Origin: Burkholderia latens
Lineage (GTDB): Bacteria; Pseudomonadota; Gammaproteobacteria; Burkholderiales; Burkholderiaceae
Direction of reading: 5' to 3'
Assembly: GCF_902499045.1 (NCBI RefSeq)
Contig: NZ_CABVPL010000001.1
Span: 124,001 to 188,000, forward strand
DNA: 64,000 bases
Under the pieces are notes generated by a model, which had not been told where the DNA came from, did not search any database, and saw only the letters and a list, made by a program, of their open reading frames with translations. Position 1 is the first letter of the stretch; every line of letters begins with the position of its first letter. Both the position numbers and the translations under genes were made by a program. Below, one piece after another: positions 19,923-29,077 of this stretch.

Positions 19923-21470
19923 ATGCAACCCGATTCGAACCAGAGCCCGAACACCGCCGCGCCGCCGTTGATCGAGCTGACCGGTGTCAGCAAGCGCTTT
20001 CCCGGCGTGCAGGCGCTCGACGATTGCCGGTTCGACCTGCGCGCCGGCGAAGTACATGCGCTGATGGGCGAGAACGGCGCCGGCAAATCGACGTTGATGA
20101 AGATTCTCGCCGGCGTCTATCAGAAGGACGAGGGCGAGATCCGGATGGACGGCCGTGCGGTGGAGATCGCCGATCCGCGTGCCGCGCAGGCGCTCGGGAT
20201 CGGCATCATCCATCAGGAGCTGAACCTGATGAATCACCTGAGCGTCGCGCAGAACATCTTCATCGGCCGCGAGCCGCGCGGACGCTTCGGCGTGTTCGTC
20301 GACGAAGAGAAACTCAACCGCGACGCCGCCGCGATCTTCGCGCGGATGCGGCTCGATCTCGATCCGCGTACGCAGGTCGGCCGGCTGACGGTCGCGAAGC
20401 AGCAGATGGTCGAGATCGCGAAGGCGCTGTCGTTCGATTCGCGCGTGCTCATCATGGACGAGCCGACTGCCGCGCTGAACAACGCGGAGATCGCCGAGCT
20501 GTTCCGGATCATCCGCGACCTGCGCGCGCACGGCGTCGGCATCGTCTACATCTCGCACAAGATGGACGAGTTGCGGCAGATCGCCGATCGCGTGACGGTG
20601 ATGCGCGACGGCAAGTACGTCGCGACCGTGCCGATGGCCGGCACGTCGATGGAGTCGATCATCGCGATGATGGTCGGCCGCCAGCTCGATACGCAGTTCC
20701 GCGCGCCGCCCGATACGGCGAACAACGCCATCGCGCTCGAAGTGCGTGGGCTGTCGCGCGGCCGTGCGATCCGCGACGTCGGCTTCACGCTGCGGCGCGG
20801 CGAGATTCTCGGCTTCGCGGGGCTGATGGGCGCGGGCCGTACCGAGGTCGCGCGCGCGGTGTTCGGTGCGGACCCGGTCGACGCGGGCGAGATCCGCGTG
20901 CATGGCAAGACCGTGACGATCCGCACGCCGGCGGACGCGGTCCGGCACGGGATCGGTTATCTGTCCGAGGACCGCAAGCATTTCGGGCTCGCGGTCGGGA
21001 TGGACGTGCAGAACAACATCGCATTGGCCAGCATGCGGCGCTTCGTGCGCCGCGGGATGTTCGTCGATGCGCGCGGGATGCGCGACACCGCGCGCGCGTA
21101 CGTGCGGCAGCTGGCGATTCGCACGCCGTCGGTCGCGCAGCCCGCGCGGCTGCTGTCGGGCGGCAACCAGCAGAAGATCGTGATCGCGAAGTGGCTGCTG
21201 CGCGACTGCGACATCCTGTTCTTCGACGAGCCGACGCGCGGCATCGACGTCGGCGCGAAAAGCGAGATCTACAAGCTGCTCGACGCGCTCGCCGCCGACG
21301 GCAAGGCGATCGTGATGATCTCGTCCGAGCTGCCCGAGGTGCTGCGGATGAGCCACCGGATTCTCGTGATGTGCGAAGGGCGCGTGACCGGCGAATTGCG
21401 CGCGGCCGACGCCACGCAGGAAAAGATCATGCAGCTCGCGACGCAGCGCGAGTCGACCGTATTGTCCTGA
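19923..21470 (+). CDS. sugar ABC transporter ATPase (RbsA-type, two ATPase domains)
   Basis: 515 aa with two nucleotide-binding domains. The first has Walker [10 protein letters not shown] (~54) and the [15 protein letters not shown] signature region. The second has a degenerate Walker A (GLMGAGRTE) but an intact LSGGNQQK signature and [12 protein letters not shown]. This is the CUT2 layout of ribose/xylose/galactose importers. It is linked to one permease and one binding protein downstream. Fucose is the inferred cargo. Confidence 0.94.
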   Translation: MQPDSNQSPNTAAPPLIELTGVSKRFPGVQALDDCRFDLRAGEVHALMGENGAGKSTLMKILAGVYQKDEGEIRMDGRAVEIADPRAAQALGIGIIHQELNLMNHLSVAQNIFIGREPRGRFGVFVDEEKLNRDAAAIFARMRLDLDPRTQVGRLTVAKQQMVEIAKALSFDSRVLIMDEPTAALNNAEIAELFRIIRDLRAHGVGIVYISHKMDELRQIADRVTVMRDGKYVATVPMAGTSMESIIAMMVGRQLDTQFRAPPDTANNAIALEVRGLSRGRAIRDVGFTLRRGEILGFAGLMGAGRTEVARAVFGADPVDAGEIRVHGKTVTIRTPADAVRHGIGYLSEDRKHFGLAVGMDVQNNIALASMRRFVRRGMFVDARGMRDTARAYVRQLAIRTPSVAQPARLLSGGNQQKIVIAKWLLRDCDILFFDEPTRGIDVGAKSEIYKLLDALAADGKAIVMISSELPEVLRMSHRILVMCEGRVTGELRAADATQEKIMQLATQRESTVLS

Positions 21471-21497
21471 TTGTTCCGATTCAGACGCTTACCGATC

Positions 21498-22535
21498 ATG
21501 TCCAACGATACGCATCCCGTTCCGCCCCTTGCCACCGGCGACACGCCGGCCGGCGCATCGGGCCTGCGCGCCCGCTTCTTCAACCCCGCCGCGCGGCAGA
21601 AGCTGCTCGCGTTCGCGAGCCTCGTGCTGCTGATCGTGTTCTTCAGCTTCGCGTCGTCGAACTTCCTCGAGGTCGACAACCTCGTCGCTATCCTGCAGGC
21701 CACCGCGGTGAACGGCGTGCTCGCGGTGGCTTGCACGTACGTGATCATCACGTCGGGCATCGATCTGTCGGTCGGCACGCTGATGACGTTCTGCGCGGTG
21801 ATGGCCGGCGTCGTGCTGACGAAGTGGGGCATGCCGCTGCCGCTCGGGATCCTGGCCGCGCTGGGCTTCGGCGCGCTGTCGGGCAGCGTGTCGGGCTTCG
21901 TGATCGCGAAGATGAAGGTGCCGCCGTTCATCGCGACGCTCGGGATGATGATGCTGCTCAAGGGGCTGTCGCTCGTGATCTCCGGCACGCGGCCGATCTA
22001 CTTCAACGACACGCCGGGCTTCACGTCGATCGCGCAGGATTCGCTGATCGGCAACCTGATTCCCGCGCTGCCGATTCCGAACGCGGTGCTGATCCTGTTC
22101 CTCGTCGCGATCGGCGCGTCGATCGTGCTGAACCGCACGATCTTCGGCCGCTACACGTTCGCGCTCGGCAGCAACGAGGAGGCGTTGCGGTTGTCCGGCG
22201 TGAACGTCGATGCATGGAAGATCGCCGTCTACACGTTCAGCGGCGCGGTGTGCGGAATCGCCGGGCTGCTGATCGCGTCGCGGCTGAACTCCGCGCAGCC
22301 GGCGCTCGGGCAGGGCTACGAGCTCGATGCGATCGCGGCCGTCGTGATCGGCGGCACGTCGTTGTCGGGCGGCGCGGGCAGCATCGTTGGCACCATCATC
22401 GGCGCGTTCATCATGAGCGTGCTGACCAACGGCCTGCGCATCATGTCCGTCGCGCAGGAATGGCAGACCGTCGTGACGGGCGTGATCATCATCCTCGCCG
22501 TCTACGTGGACATCCTGCGCCGGCGCCGCCGCTGA
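21498..22535 (+). CDS. sugar ABC transporter permease (RbsC-type)
   Basis: 345 aa from ATG at 21498; a TTG at 21471 is in frame but less likely. Hydrophobic with about ten membrane segments. It has the CUT2 permease text ITSGIDLSVGTLM and AAVVIGGTSLSGGAGSI. It forms the channel of the importer with the ATPase at 19923 and the binding protein at 22628. Confidence 0.94.
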   Translation: MSNDTHPVPPLATGDTPAGASGLRARFFNPAARQKLLAFASLVLLIVFFSFASSNFLEVDNLVAILQATAVNGVLAVACTYVIITSGIDLSVGTLMTFCAVMAGVVLTKWGMPLPLGILAALGFGALSGSVSGFVIAKMKVPPFIATLGMMMLLKGLSLVISGTRPIYFNDTPGFTSIAQDSLIGNLIPALPIPNAVLILFLVAIGASIVLNRTIFGRYTFALGSNEEALRLSGVNVDAWKIAVYTFSGAVCGIAGLLIASRLNSAQPALGQGYELDAIAAVVIGGTSLSGGAGSIVGTIIGAFIMSVLTNGLRIMSVAQEWQTVVTGVIIILAVYVDILRRRRR

Positions 22536-22627
22536 CGCACGCGCAAGAACGGACGAACACGGGCACACAGGCGCTTCACCGCCGGCCGGGCCGGCATTTC
22601 AGTCGATACCAACCAAGGAGACGCGAA

Positions 22628-23569
22628 GTGATCAGGAGCAAGGTGTTGAACGCGATCGTCGGGCTGACGTTCGCCGTCGGCGTGACGGCCGGCGCGCATG
22701 CGCAGGAAAGCTATATTCCGCTGATCTCGAAGGGCTTCCAGCATCAGTTCTGGCAGGCCGTGAAATCCGGCGCGATGCAGGCCGCGAAGGACTACAAGGT
22801 GAAGGTGACGTTCGAAGGTCCGGAGACCGAAGCAATGGTCGACAAGCAGATCGACATGCTGTCCGCCGCGATCGCGAAGAAGCCGGCCGCGCTCGGCTTC
22901 GCCGCGCTCGACAGCAAGGCCGCGCTGCCGCTGCTGAAGAAGGCGCAGGCCGAGAAGATCCCCGTGATCGCGTTCGACTCGGGTGTCGACAGCGACATCC
23001 CGGTGACGACCGCGTCGACCAACAACAAGGCCGCGGCGGCCCTTGCCGCCGACAAGCTCGCCGCGCTGATCGGCGACGAAGGCGAGGTGGCGGTGGTCGC
23101 GCACGACCAGACGAGCCGCACCGGCATCGACCGCAGGGACGGCTTTCTCGAACGGATGAAATCCGCGCATCCGAAGGTGCGGGTCGTGACCGTGCAATAC
23201 GGCGAAGGCGATCAACTGAAGTCCACCGAAGTGACGAAGTCGATCCTGCAGGCGTATCCGAAGCTCAAGGGCTTGTTCGGCACCAACGAAGGTTCGGCGA
23301 TCGGCGTGGTCAACGGCGTGCGCGAGATGAAGCGCAAGGTCGTGATCGTCGGCTACGATTCCGGCAAGCAGCAGAAGGACGCGATCCGCAGCGGCCTGAT
23401 GGCCGGCGCGATCACGCAGAACCCGATCGGGATCGGCTACAAGACGGTTGAGGCGGCCGTGAAGGCGATCAAGGGCGACAAGCTGCCGAAGGTCATCGAT
23501 ACCGGCTTCTACTGGTATGACAAGACCAACATCGACGACCCGAAGATCGCGGCGGTGCTGTACGACTGA
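22628..23569 (+). CDS. periplasmic sugar-binding protein (RbsB-type)
   Basis: 313 aa from GTG at 22628, seven bases after AAGGAGA. Signal peptide VIRSKVLNAIVGLTFAVGVT ending GAHA before QESYIP. The periplasmic binding protein type 1 fold is shown by ISKGFQHQFWQAVKSGAMQ, PVIAFDSGVDSD and GTNEGSAIGVVNGV. It should present the sugar, inferred to be L-fucose, to the permease. A short G/C palindrome (22581-22595) lies just upstream. Confidence 0.93.
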   Translation: MIRSKVLNAIVGLTFAVGVTAGAHAQESYIPLISKGFQHQFWQAVKSGAMQAAKDYKVKVTFEGPETEAMVDKQIDMLSAAIAKKPAALGFAALDSKAALPLLKKAQAEKIPVIAFDSGVDSDIPVTTASTNNKAAAALAADKLAALIGDEGEVAVVAHDQTSRTGIDRRDGFLERMKSAHPKVRVVTVQYGEGDQLKSTEVTKSILQAYPKLKGLFGTNEGSAIGVVNGVREMKRKVVIVGYDSGKQQKDAIRSGLMAGAITQNPIGIGYKTVEAAVKAIKGDKLPKVIDTGFYWYDKTNIDDPKIAAVLYD

Positions 23570-23607
23570 GCGCGATGCGGCGCGCGACGGCGAAACACGA
23601 GGACACC

Positions 23608-24498
23608 ATGGGCACAGTGCGTATCGATTCCCATCAGCACTTCTGGCGTTACCGCGCGGCCGACTATCCGTGGATCGGCCGCGGGATGGGCGTGCTCGCC
23701 CGCGATTACCTGCCCGACGCGCTGTGGCCGCAGATGCACGCGCAGGCGCTTGGCGCGTCGATCGCGGTGCAGGCGCGCAGCGGGCGCGACGAGACCGCGT
23801 TCCTGCTCGATCTTGCGCGAGACGACGCGCGCATCGCGGCGGTGGTCGGGTGGGAGGATCTCGGTGCGCCGGAGCTGGCCGAACGTATCGCCGAATGGCG
23901 CAGCCCGAAGCTGCGCGGCTTTCGTCATCAGCTGCAGGACGAAGCCGACGTCGCCGCGTTCGTCGCGGATCCCGCGTTCGATCGCGGTGTCGCATGGCTG
24001 CAGAAAAACGGCTACGTGTACGACGTGCTCGTGTTCGAACGTCAGTTGCCGGACGTGCACGCATTCTGTTCGCGGCACGACGCGCACTGGCTCGTACTCG
24101 ATCATGCGGGCAAGCCCGCGCTCGCCGAGTTCGATCGCGACGCAACGGCGTTCGCGCGCTGGCGCGCCGGCCTGCGTGAACTCGGCGCGCTGCCGCACGT
24201 CGTGTGCAAGCTGTCGGGGCTCGTGACGGAGACGGACTGGCGGCGCGGCCTGCGCGGGCAGGATGTCCGCCATATCGAGCAATGCCTCGACGCGGCGCTC
24301 GATGCGTTCGGGCCGCAACGGCTGATGTTCGGCTCGGACTGGCCCGTGTGCCTGCTTGCGGCGTCGTACGACGAAGTGGCATCGCTCGTCGAGCGTTGGG
24401 CCGAAGCGCGGTTGTCGGCGGCCGAGCGCAACGCGTTGTGGGGCGGCACGGCCGCACGCTGCTATGCGGTGCCGGGCGATGCCGGGCCCGGCAGATAA
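23608..24498 (+). CDS. COG3618 amidohydrolase, probable L-fucono-1,5-lactonase
   Basis: 296 aa from ATG at 23608. COG3618 metal-dependent hydrolase: IDSHQHFW near the N-terminus, VLDHAGKP near residue 170, and GSDWPVC near 248 with the catalytic Asp. The same family member in the B. multivorans fucose cluster was shown to open L-fucono-1,5-lactone. Here the gene closes the structural operon, so the pathway is complete from sugar to pyruvate plus lactate. No mutarotase gene is visible. Confidence 0.9.
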   Translation: MGTVRIDSHQHFWRYRAADYPWIGRGMGVLARDYLPDALWPQMHAQALGASIAVQARSGRDETAFLLDLARDDARIAAVVGWEDLGAPELAERIAEWRSPKLRGFRHQLQDEADVAAFVADPAFDRGVAWLQKNGYVYDVLVFERQLPDVHAFCSRHDAHWLVLDHAGKPALAEFDRDATAFARWRAGLRELGALPHVVCKLSGLVTETDWRRGLRGQDVRHIEQCLDAALDAFGPQRLMFGSDWPVCLLAASYDEVASLVERWAEARLSAAERNALWGGTAARCYAVPGDAGPGR

Positions 24499-24575
24499 AA
24501 TAGGCGCGAACGGCCCGGTCCGCGTGCTTCATTCGTCAGGCCGTCCGCAACGCAACCGCTTACCTGTATCAACGT

Positions 24576-25337
24576 ATGTCCATCCAGCCGATTCAGAACC
24601 GCCGCCTGTACCAGCAGATCGCCGACAAGCTCAGCACGATGATCGAGTCCGGCGATTTCCCGCCGGGCAGCTACCTGCCGCCCGAGCGTGAACTGGCCGA
24701 ACGGTTCGGCGTGTCGCGCACGTCGGTGCGCGAGGCGCTGATCGCGCTCGAGGTGAACGGGCTCGTCAGCGTGCGCGTCGGCGACGGCGTAAAGGTGCGC
24801 CAGCCGGAGGCGGCCGCCGCCCCGGCGCCGCGGATCGACACGAAGGTCGCGCCGTTCTCGATCGTCGAGATCGATCCGGAGCTCGGCATCGAGCTCGACC
24901 TCGATACCGAGATTCCGCCGTTCGCGCTGCTGCAGGCGCGCCGGCTGATCGAGCCGGAGGCTGCGGCGCTTGCTGCCACGCACGGCTCGGACGCGCAGAT
25001 CGAAGGGATTCACGACGCGTTCCTGCGCAACCAGGAAGACAACCGCAGCGGTTCGCTCACGCATCCGGGCGACCGGCTGTTCCATATCCGTATCGCGGAA
25101 GCGAGCGACAACGCGGCTTACGCGCTGATGATCAAGCAGTTGCTCGCGCACAAGTACGACCCGATGTTCCAGCGGCTGCAGTCGCTGTACATGCCGAACG
25201 ACATGCCGCACCGGTCGGAACTCGAACACCGGGCGATCCTCGACGCGATCCGCGCGCGTGACCCCGAGGCCGCGCGTCGTGCGATGGCCAGGCATCTCGA
25301 CGAGGTGATCGCGATCTTCGGCCGCGCGCTCGACTGA
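24576..25337 (+). CDS. GntR/FadR-family regulator of the fucose operon
   Basis: 253 aa. N-terminal winged helix (PPERELAERFGVSRTSVREAL, ~36-56) and C-terminal FCD effector domain with conserved histidines (LTHPGDRLFHIRIAE and ELEHRAILDAI). It follows the lactonase by 77 bp in the same direction. The operator-like TGGTTGGACCT at 16029-16039 fits this subfamily. It most likely represses the fucose genes until a pathway intermediate binds. Confidence 0.92.
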   Translation: MSIQPIQNRRLYQQIADKLSTMIESGDFPPGSYLPPERELAERFGVSRTSVREALIALEVNGLVSVRVGDGVKVRQPEAAAAPAPRIDTKVAPFSIVEIDPELGIELDLDTEIPPFALLQARRLIEPEAAALAATHGSDAQIEGIHDAFLRNQEDNRSGSLTHPGDRLFHIRIAEASDNAAYALMIKQLLAHKYDPMFQRLQSLYMPNDMPHRSELEHRAILDAIRARDPEAARRAMARHLDEVIAIFGRALD

Positions 25338-25369
25338 GCGCGGGCGGTCGGACGTTCGGGCGTCGAGAC

Positions 25370-26611
25370 TCAGAAGCGGTCGGCGCGGTACGGCGTCGGG
25401 TCGGTGAACGGTGTCTCGCCGGTCATCATTTCCGCGAGCAGGCGGCCGGACACGGGGCCGAGCGTCAGCCCGTGATGGTTGTGGCCGAACGAAAACCACA
25501 GCCCGCGATGCGCGGGCGCGGGGCCGATCACCGGCCGCATGTCGGGCGTGCAGGGGCGGAAGCCGAGCCACGGTTGCGGATCGAGCCGCTCGCCGAAGCC
25601 GAAAACCGGGCGCGCGATGCGTTCCGCGCGATCGAGCTGCACGCCTGTCGGCGGCACGCCGCGCCGTGCGATTTCCACCCCCGTCGTCAGCCGCAGGCCG
25701 CGCCGCATCGGCGCGATCACGTACCCGTATTCGCGATCGACGATCGGCGCCGACGGCGTGCCGCGTTCGGACGGCGCGTAGTGCATGTGATAGCCGCGCT
25801 TCTCGCGCAGCGGAATCTTGTAGCCGAACTTGCCGAACACCGTGTCCGACCACGGGCCGAGTGCGACGACCACGGACGGCGCGGCGATTTCGCCTTCGTC
25901 GGTCATCACCTGCCAGCCGGGCGACAGCGCGTCGACGCTTGCGGCGTCGCCGGTGAGCAGTGTGCCGCCGCCTTGCACGAACAGTTGCGCGTAGGTTTTG
26001 ACGAGCGCGGACGGATCGACGACGCTTTTCGGATCGAGCCAGTGCAGCGCACCGCAGAAGCCCGGTGCGAGGCTCGGCTCCTGTGCGCGGAGCGCGGCGG
26101 CATCGAGCGGCGTGATGCCGAGCCCGTGGCGGCGCGCGGTGAGCCCCGCATCGGCGACCGCGCGCTCGAACGCGGACGGCGTGCGGAACGCTTCCATCCA
26201 GCCGCTTGCGCGCACCAGTTCACCCGCGCCGGCGCGCGCGATCAGCGCGTCGTGCTCGACGATGCAGCGCTCGATCAGCGGCAGCATGTCGCGCGACGCT
26301 GCGGCGTGACGCATCGGCGCGGATTCCCACCAGAAACGCGCGAGCCACGGCGCGAATGCGGGTAGCGACGTGCTGTGCCAGTAAAGATCGGTCGAGCGGT
26401 TCAACGCGTAGCGCATCAGCGTGAACGGGCTGCGCGGGAACGGATACGGCTCGATCGACGAGCGCTCGATCAACCCCGCGTTGCCGAAGCTCGTGCCTTC
26501 GCCGGGTGCGCCGCGGTCGACGAGGGCGACCTTGCGGCCGCGATCCTGCAGGTGCAGTGCGGCGGAGACGCCGACGATGCCTGCGCCCAGAACGATTACG
26601 TCGAAGTCCAT
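25370..26611 (-). CDS. FAD-dependent oxidoreductase, D-amino acid dehydrogenase-like
   Basis: 413 aa from ATG at 26611. Dinucleotide motif VLGAGIVGVSAALHLQDRG at residues 6-24, the DAO-fold segment ALGPWSDTVFGKFGYKIP, and FSFGHNHHGLTLGPVSGRL near the C-terminus. It resembles DadA-type D-amino acid dehydrogenases that pass electrons to the respiratory chain, though related hydroxyproline or sarcosine oxidases cannot be excluded. It converges with the GntR gene with 32 bp between, and has no pathway partners. Confidence 0.87.
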   Translation of the reverse strand: MDFDVIVLGAGIVGVSAALHLQDRGRKVALVDRGAPGEGTSFGNAGLIERSSIEPYPFPRSPFTLMRYALNRSTDLYWHSTSLPAFAPWLARFWWESAPMRHAAASRDMLPLIERCIVEHDALIARAGAGELVRASGWMEAFRTPSAFERAVADAGLTARRHGLGITPLDAAALRAQEPSLAPGFCGALHWLDPKSVVDPSALVKTYAQLFVQGGGTLLTGDAASVDALSPGWQVMTDEGEIAAPSVVVALGPWSDTVFGKFGYKIPLREKRGYHMHYAPSERGTPSAPIVDREYGYVIAPMRRGLRLTTGVEIARRGVPPTGVQLDRAERIARPVFGFGERLDPQPWLGFRPCTPDMRPVIGPAPAHRGLWFSFGHNHHGLTLGPVSGRLLAEMMTGETPFTDPTPYRADRF

Positions 26612-26882
26612 GAGGGAAGACGAAATAAACGGTTGACGGTTGACCTTAGGCATGCGGTCCAATGATTCGGAAGGATACTCGCGAACGGCACGATGCGCGA
26701 ATTGAATCCTTCTTCGCGAGGTTGTCGCAACAACCGTTCGGGTTGTACGCTAGGCGGCCGGCCGTACGAAGCCGGATACGAAGACGCTGCGCAAATTGGT
26801 ACTTCTCTCTTTCGGAACGATTCAACTACCTGGAAAGCGGGGCGACTTCGTCCAATTTACCAACTGGCCTATTCAACACGCT

Positions 26883-27968
26883 ATGTCCGAAAACAATATC
26901 CGCAAAGCCCGGGAACTTGCCGCAGTTCCGTGGCATCGGTCCCCGATCATTCGCAGCGCAGCTCTATTGGTCGGGATGTTTGTCCTGCTGAAGCTCCTCG
27001 GATTTAAGTTCGTGAGCAGATTTCTCGTCGGCGCGATTTTAGCAACGATGCTGTTCACGATCTTGCGTGAATGGATACCCATGTTGCGGCCGTTTCGAAC
27101 GTGGCTGATTCGGCGCACCGTCAGAGTCATGCGAAATCTACGTCCGATCGCGAAGCTTCCTCCCGATGTCACCGTGGCTTATGGTTTGGTCGCGATGATG
27201 TTGTTGCTTTCCGGAATGCTATGGATTTTGCTGGATGCAATGTGGATCGGCCGATTCTCCATACCCGTGTTTCTCCTTCTCGCATACGCAGCTGCGCGCC
27301 ACGTTTACCATGTGTTGCGACTGATCGCGAGGTGGACGTGGAGCAAGATGCTAGGAAAGGGCGCATATCTGGCGGTTGCGTCCGCCGCACTTTGGCTTGC
27401 GCATTCGGACGCGGAGCGACTGGTTTTGGCGCTGACGCATGAAACTGCCGAACATTTCTCGAGTTTCATAGGTCTGGCTTCTTCCGCATTTTTCGTACTG
27501 TACCTCGTTCAGGGAGCGGGGATCGCACTCGTTGTGTTCCTTGTATTTCAGTTTGTTTTTCTGATCGGCAGCATGCTCATACAGGCTACTGCGAATCACG
27601 CCCGAATAACCAGTAAAGGGGGCGTTGAAAGGATGATCGTGATCTGGAAGAGACTGAGGTTCGGTCTGAAAAGATGGGAGGTAGATCGGACCGAGCGACT
27701 CCGCCAGGTAATTGGCATGCTCGCGCCGATGGGTTTGGTGTTCTGGGCCGTGCCGTTGGCGATGGGGCCCGCGGTTCTCATACGAAGCATTGAAACTCAG
27801 ACGCTGTTTTCGCACGTGCTAGTCACGATGACGTATTCCGCAGCGGGCACATGCCATGGAGAGAATCGCGCGGGGCTATTCACGCGCATTGGCGACGACC
27901 GTGTGTCTGAAGCCTTGAAGAACGGCGATAGGTACGTTTTCCGAACTGTATCGTGCAAGTCGAAGTAA
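26883..27968 (+). CDS. multi-pass membrane protein of unknown function, AT-rich
   Basis: 361 aa from ATG at 26883; an in-frame ATG at 26796 would add 29 residues. I recognise no family. Hydrophobic segments lie near residues 22-55, 95-125, 145-165 and 180-215, and again near 275-295. Basic stretches (RRTVRVMRNLRP, IVIWKRLRFGLKRW) separate them. Base use differs from the neighbours: positions 27001-27060 are 28/60 G+C and rare A/T-ending codons abound. This points to recent acquisition. No linked gene explains it. Confidence 0.75.
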   Translation: MSENNIRKARELAAVPWHRSPIIRSAALLVGMFVLLKLLGFKFVSRFLVGAILATMLFTILREWIPMLRPFRTWLIRRTVRVMRNLRPIAKLPPDVTVAYGLVAMMLLLSGMLWILLDAMWIGRFSIPVFLLLAYAAARHVYHVLRLIARWTWSKMLGKGAYLAVASAALWLAHSDAERLVLALTHETAEHFSSFIGLASSAFFVLYLVQGAGIALVVFLVFQFVFLIGSMLIQATANHARITSKGGVERMIVIWKRLRFGLKRWEVDRTERLRQVIGMLAPMGLVFWAVPLAMGPAVLIRSIETQTLFSHVLVTMTYSAAGTCHGENRAGLFTRIGDDRVSEALKNGDRYVFRTVSCKSK

Positions 27969-28369
27969 GGGAGGCTATCCCCTGGGACGGGCCGGCCCAA
28001 TGTCGCGCGATGGCCCTGTTCGGTGTTGCAACCGAATCAAACGGAAAGGTAGGTCGGCTGCGCGTCGTATGGGTGGAAACCGGCTCAGGTCGCCGCTGAC
28101 GAACGTATGAAGTTTGACACGGACGGTCGTCCCGTCTTCCGGCCACTCCTGCCGACACAGCGATTGGCCTCAGTAATCTTCATGATCCGTGCCGTTTCGT
28201 ACAGCACCAATTCAACATACCTTTCGACGGTATTCGCGGGTGTATCCCACTGGCTTGCGATTCGAATTTGTACCTAAGATGGAAGCACCTGTGCGCGCGA
28301 TACGGTCGCTGCACGCGCATGGCACGGAAGTACGCAGCACCGGGAACGACGGCAGCAGATGGCTTCATC
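27969..28369 (+). other. intergenic region before yfiR
   Basis: About 400 bp of mixed composition at the edge of the AT-richer patch. A 56-codon frame from 28107 to 28277 (MKFDTDGRPVFRPLL...) has no ribosome site and no recognisable motif. The yfiR promoter should lie here, but no clear -35/-10 pair is seen. The composition shifts back to high G+C near 28290. Confidence 0.4.
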
Positions 28370-29077
28370 ATGGATGCGAGTGTGTGCGCGGCGGCTGCGG
28401 GTATCGCAGCCGCATCGACGCCGGCGTGCGTGGCGGCAATCGCCACCCGGAAGGCGTCCGGCCGGCAGGGCCGAGTCGCCACGCTGCGTCACGCGTTCGT
28501 CGCAATCGTTTGCGTTCTGAGCATTGCCCGCGGCGTCCTCGCGGGAGCGCCCGCCGATGCCGGCGGCCCTGCCGACACGATGCAACGCGTCGGCACTGCG
28601 CCCACAGCCAATCCCACCGGCCCCGCTTTTTCGTCACACGACGCAGCCGTGCGCCAGGTCGTGCTCGGCATCGTCAGTTTCACGCGCTGGCCGGCGACGC
28701 CCGTTCGTCTGCATCTATGCGTGACGGGTAGAGCCGACTACGCGAGCGGCCTGACCGACACGTTGCAGGCCGGCTCGACGGTGCTCGACGTGCAGCGCGT
28801 GCGCTTCGACGATCCCGCGCTCGCGATCGCATGCGACGTCGTCTATCTCGGCGCGCTCGGCAACGACGAGCGAAGCCGCGTGCGCGCCGCGCTCGCCGGC
28901 CGTGCGGTCCTGACCATCGACGAACACGATCCGTCCTGCACCGCGGGCAGCATGTTCTGTCTGACCGTCGAAGGCGAGCGCGTGACGTTCGACGTCAATC
29001 TTGACGCAGTCGAGCGCAGCGGCGTGCGCGTTCATCCCAACGTCCTCAATCTCGCGCGTCGCCCGGTGACGCCATGA
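28370..29077 (+). CDS. yfiR: YfiR-like periplasmic inhibitor of a diguanylate cyclase
   Basis: About 235 aa from ATG at 28370. An unusually long N-terminal part precedes a hydrophobic export segment (HAFVAIVCVLSIARGVLAGA). The mature DUF4154 domain keeps exactly four cysteines (LHLCV, IACDV, DPSCT, MFCLT), matching the two disulfides of P. aeruginosa YfiR. VRVHPNVLNLAR is the typical end. YfiR holds the membrane cyclase YfiN inactive in the periplasm. The stop overlaps yfiN. The true start may lie later than 28370. Confidence 0.85.
   Translation: MDASVCAAAAGIAAASTPACVAAIATRKASGRQGRVATLRHAFVAIVCVLSIARGVLAGAPADAGGPADTMQRVGTAPTANPTGPAFSSHDAAVRQVVLGIVSFTRWPATPVRLHLCVTGRADYASGLTDTLQAGSTVLDVQRVRFDDPALAIACDVVYLGALGNDERSRVRAALAGRAVLTIDEHDPSCTAGSMFCLTVEGERVTFDVNLDAVERSGVRVHPNVLNLARRPVTP

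Noticed and set aside
22581-22595. GCCGGCC-G-GGCCGGC palindrome before the sugar-binding protein gene
   Set aside because: The loop is too small to fold as a hairpin without opening base pairs, and G/C palindromes of this kind are expected by chance in such DNA.
28107-28277. 56-codon frame before yfiR
   Set aside because: No Shine-Dalgarno sequence, no motif, located in a region of shifting composition; kept only as a note in the intergenic entry.
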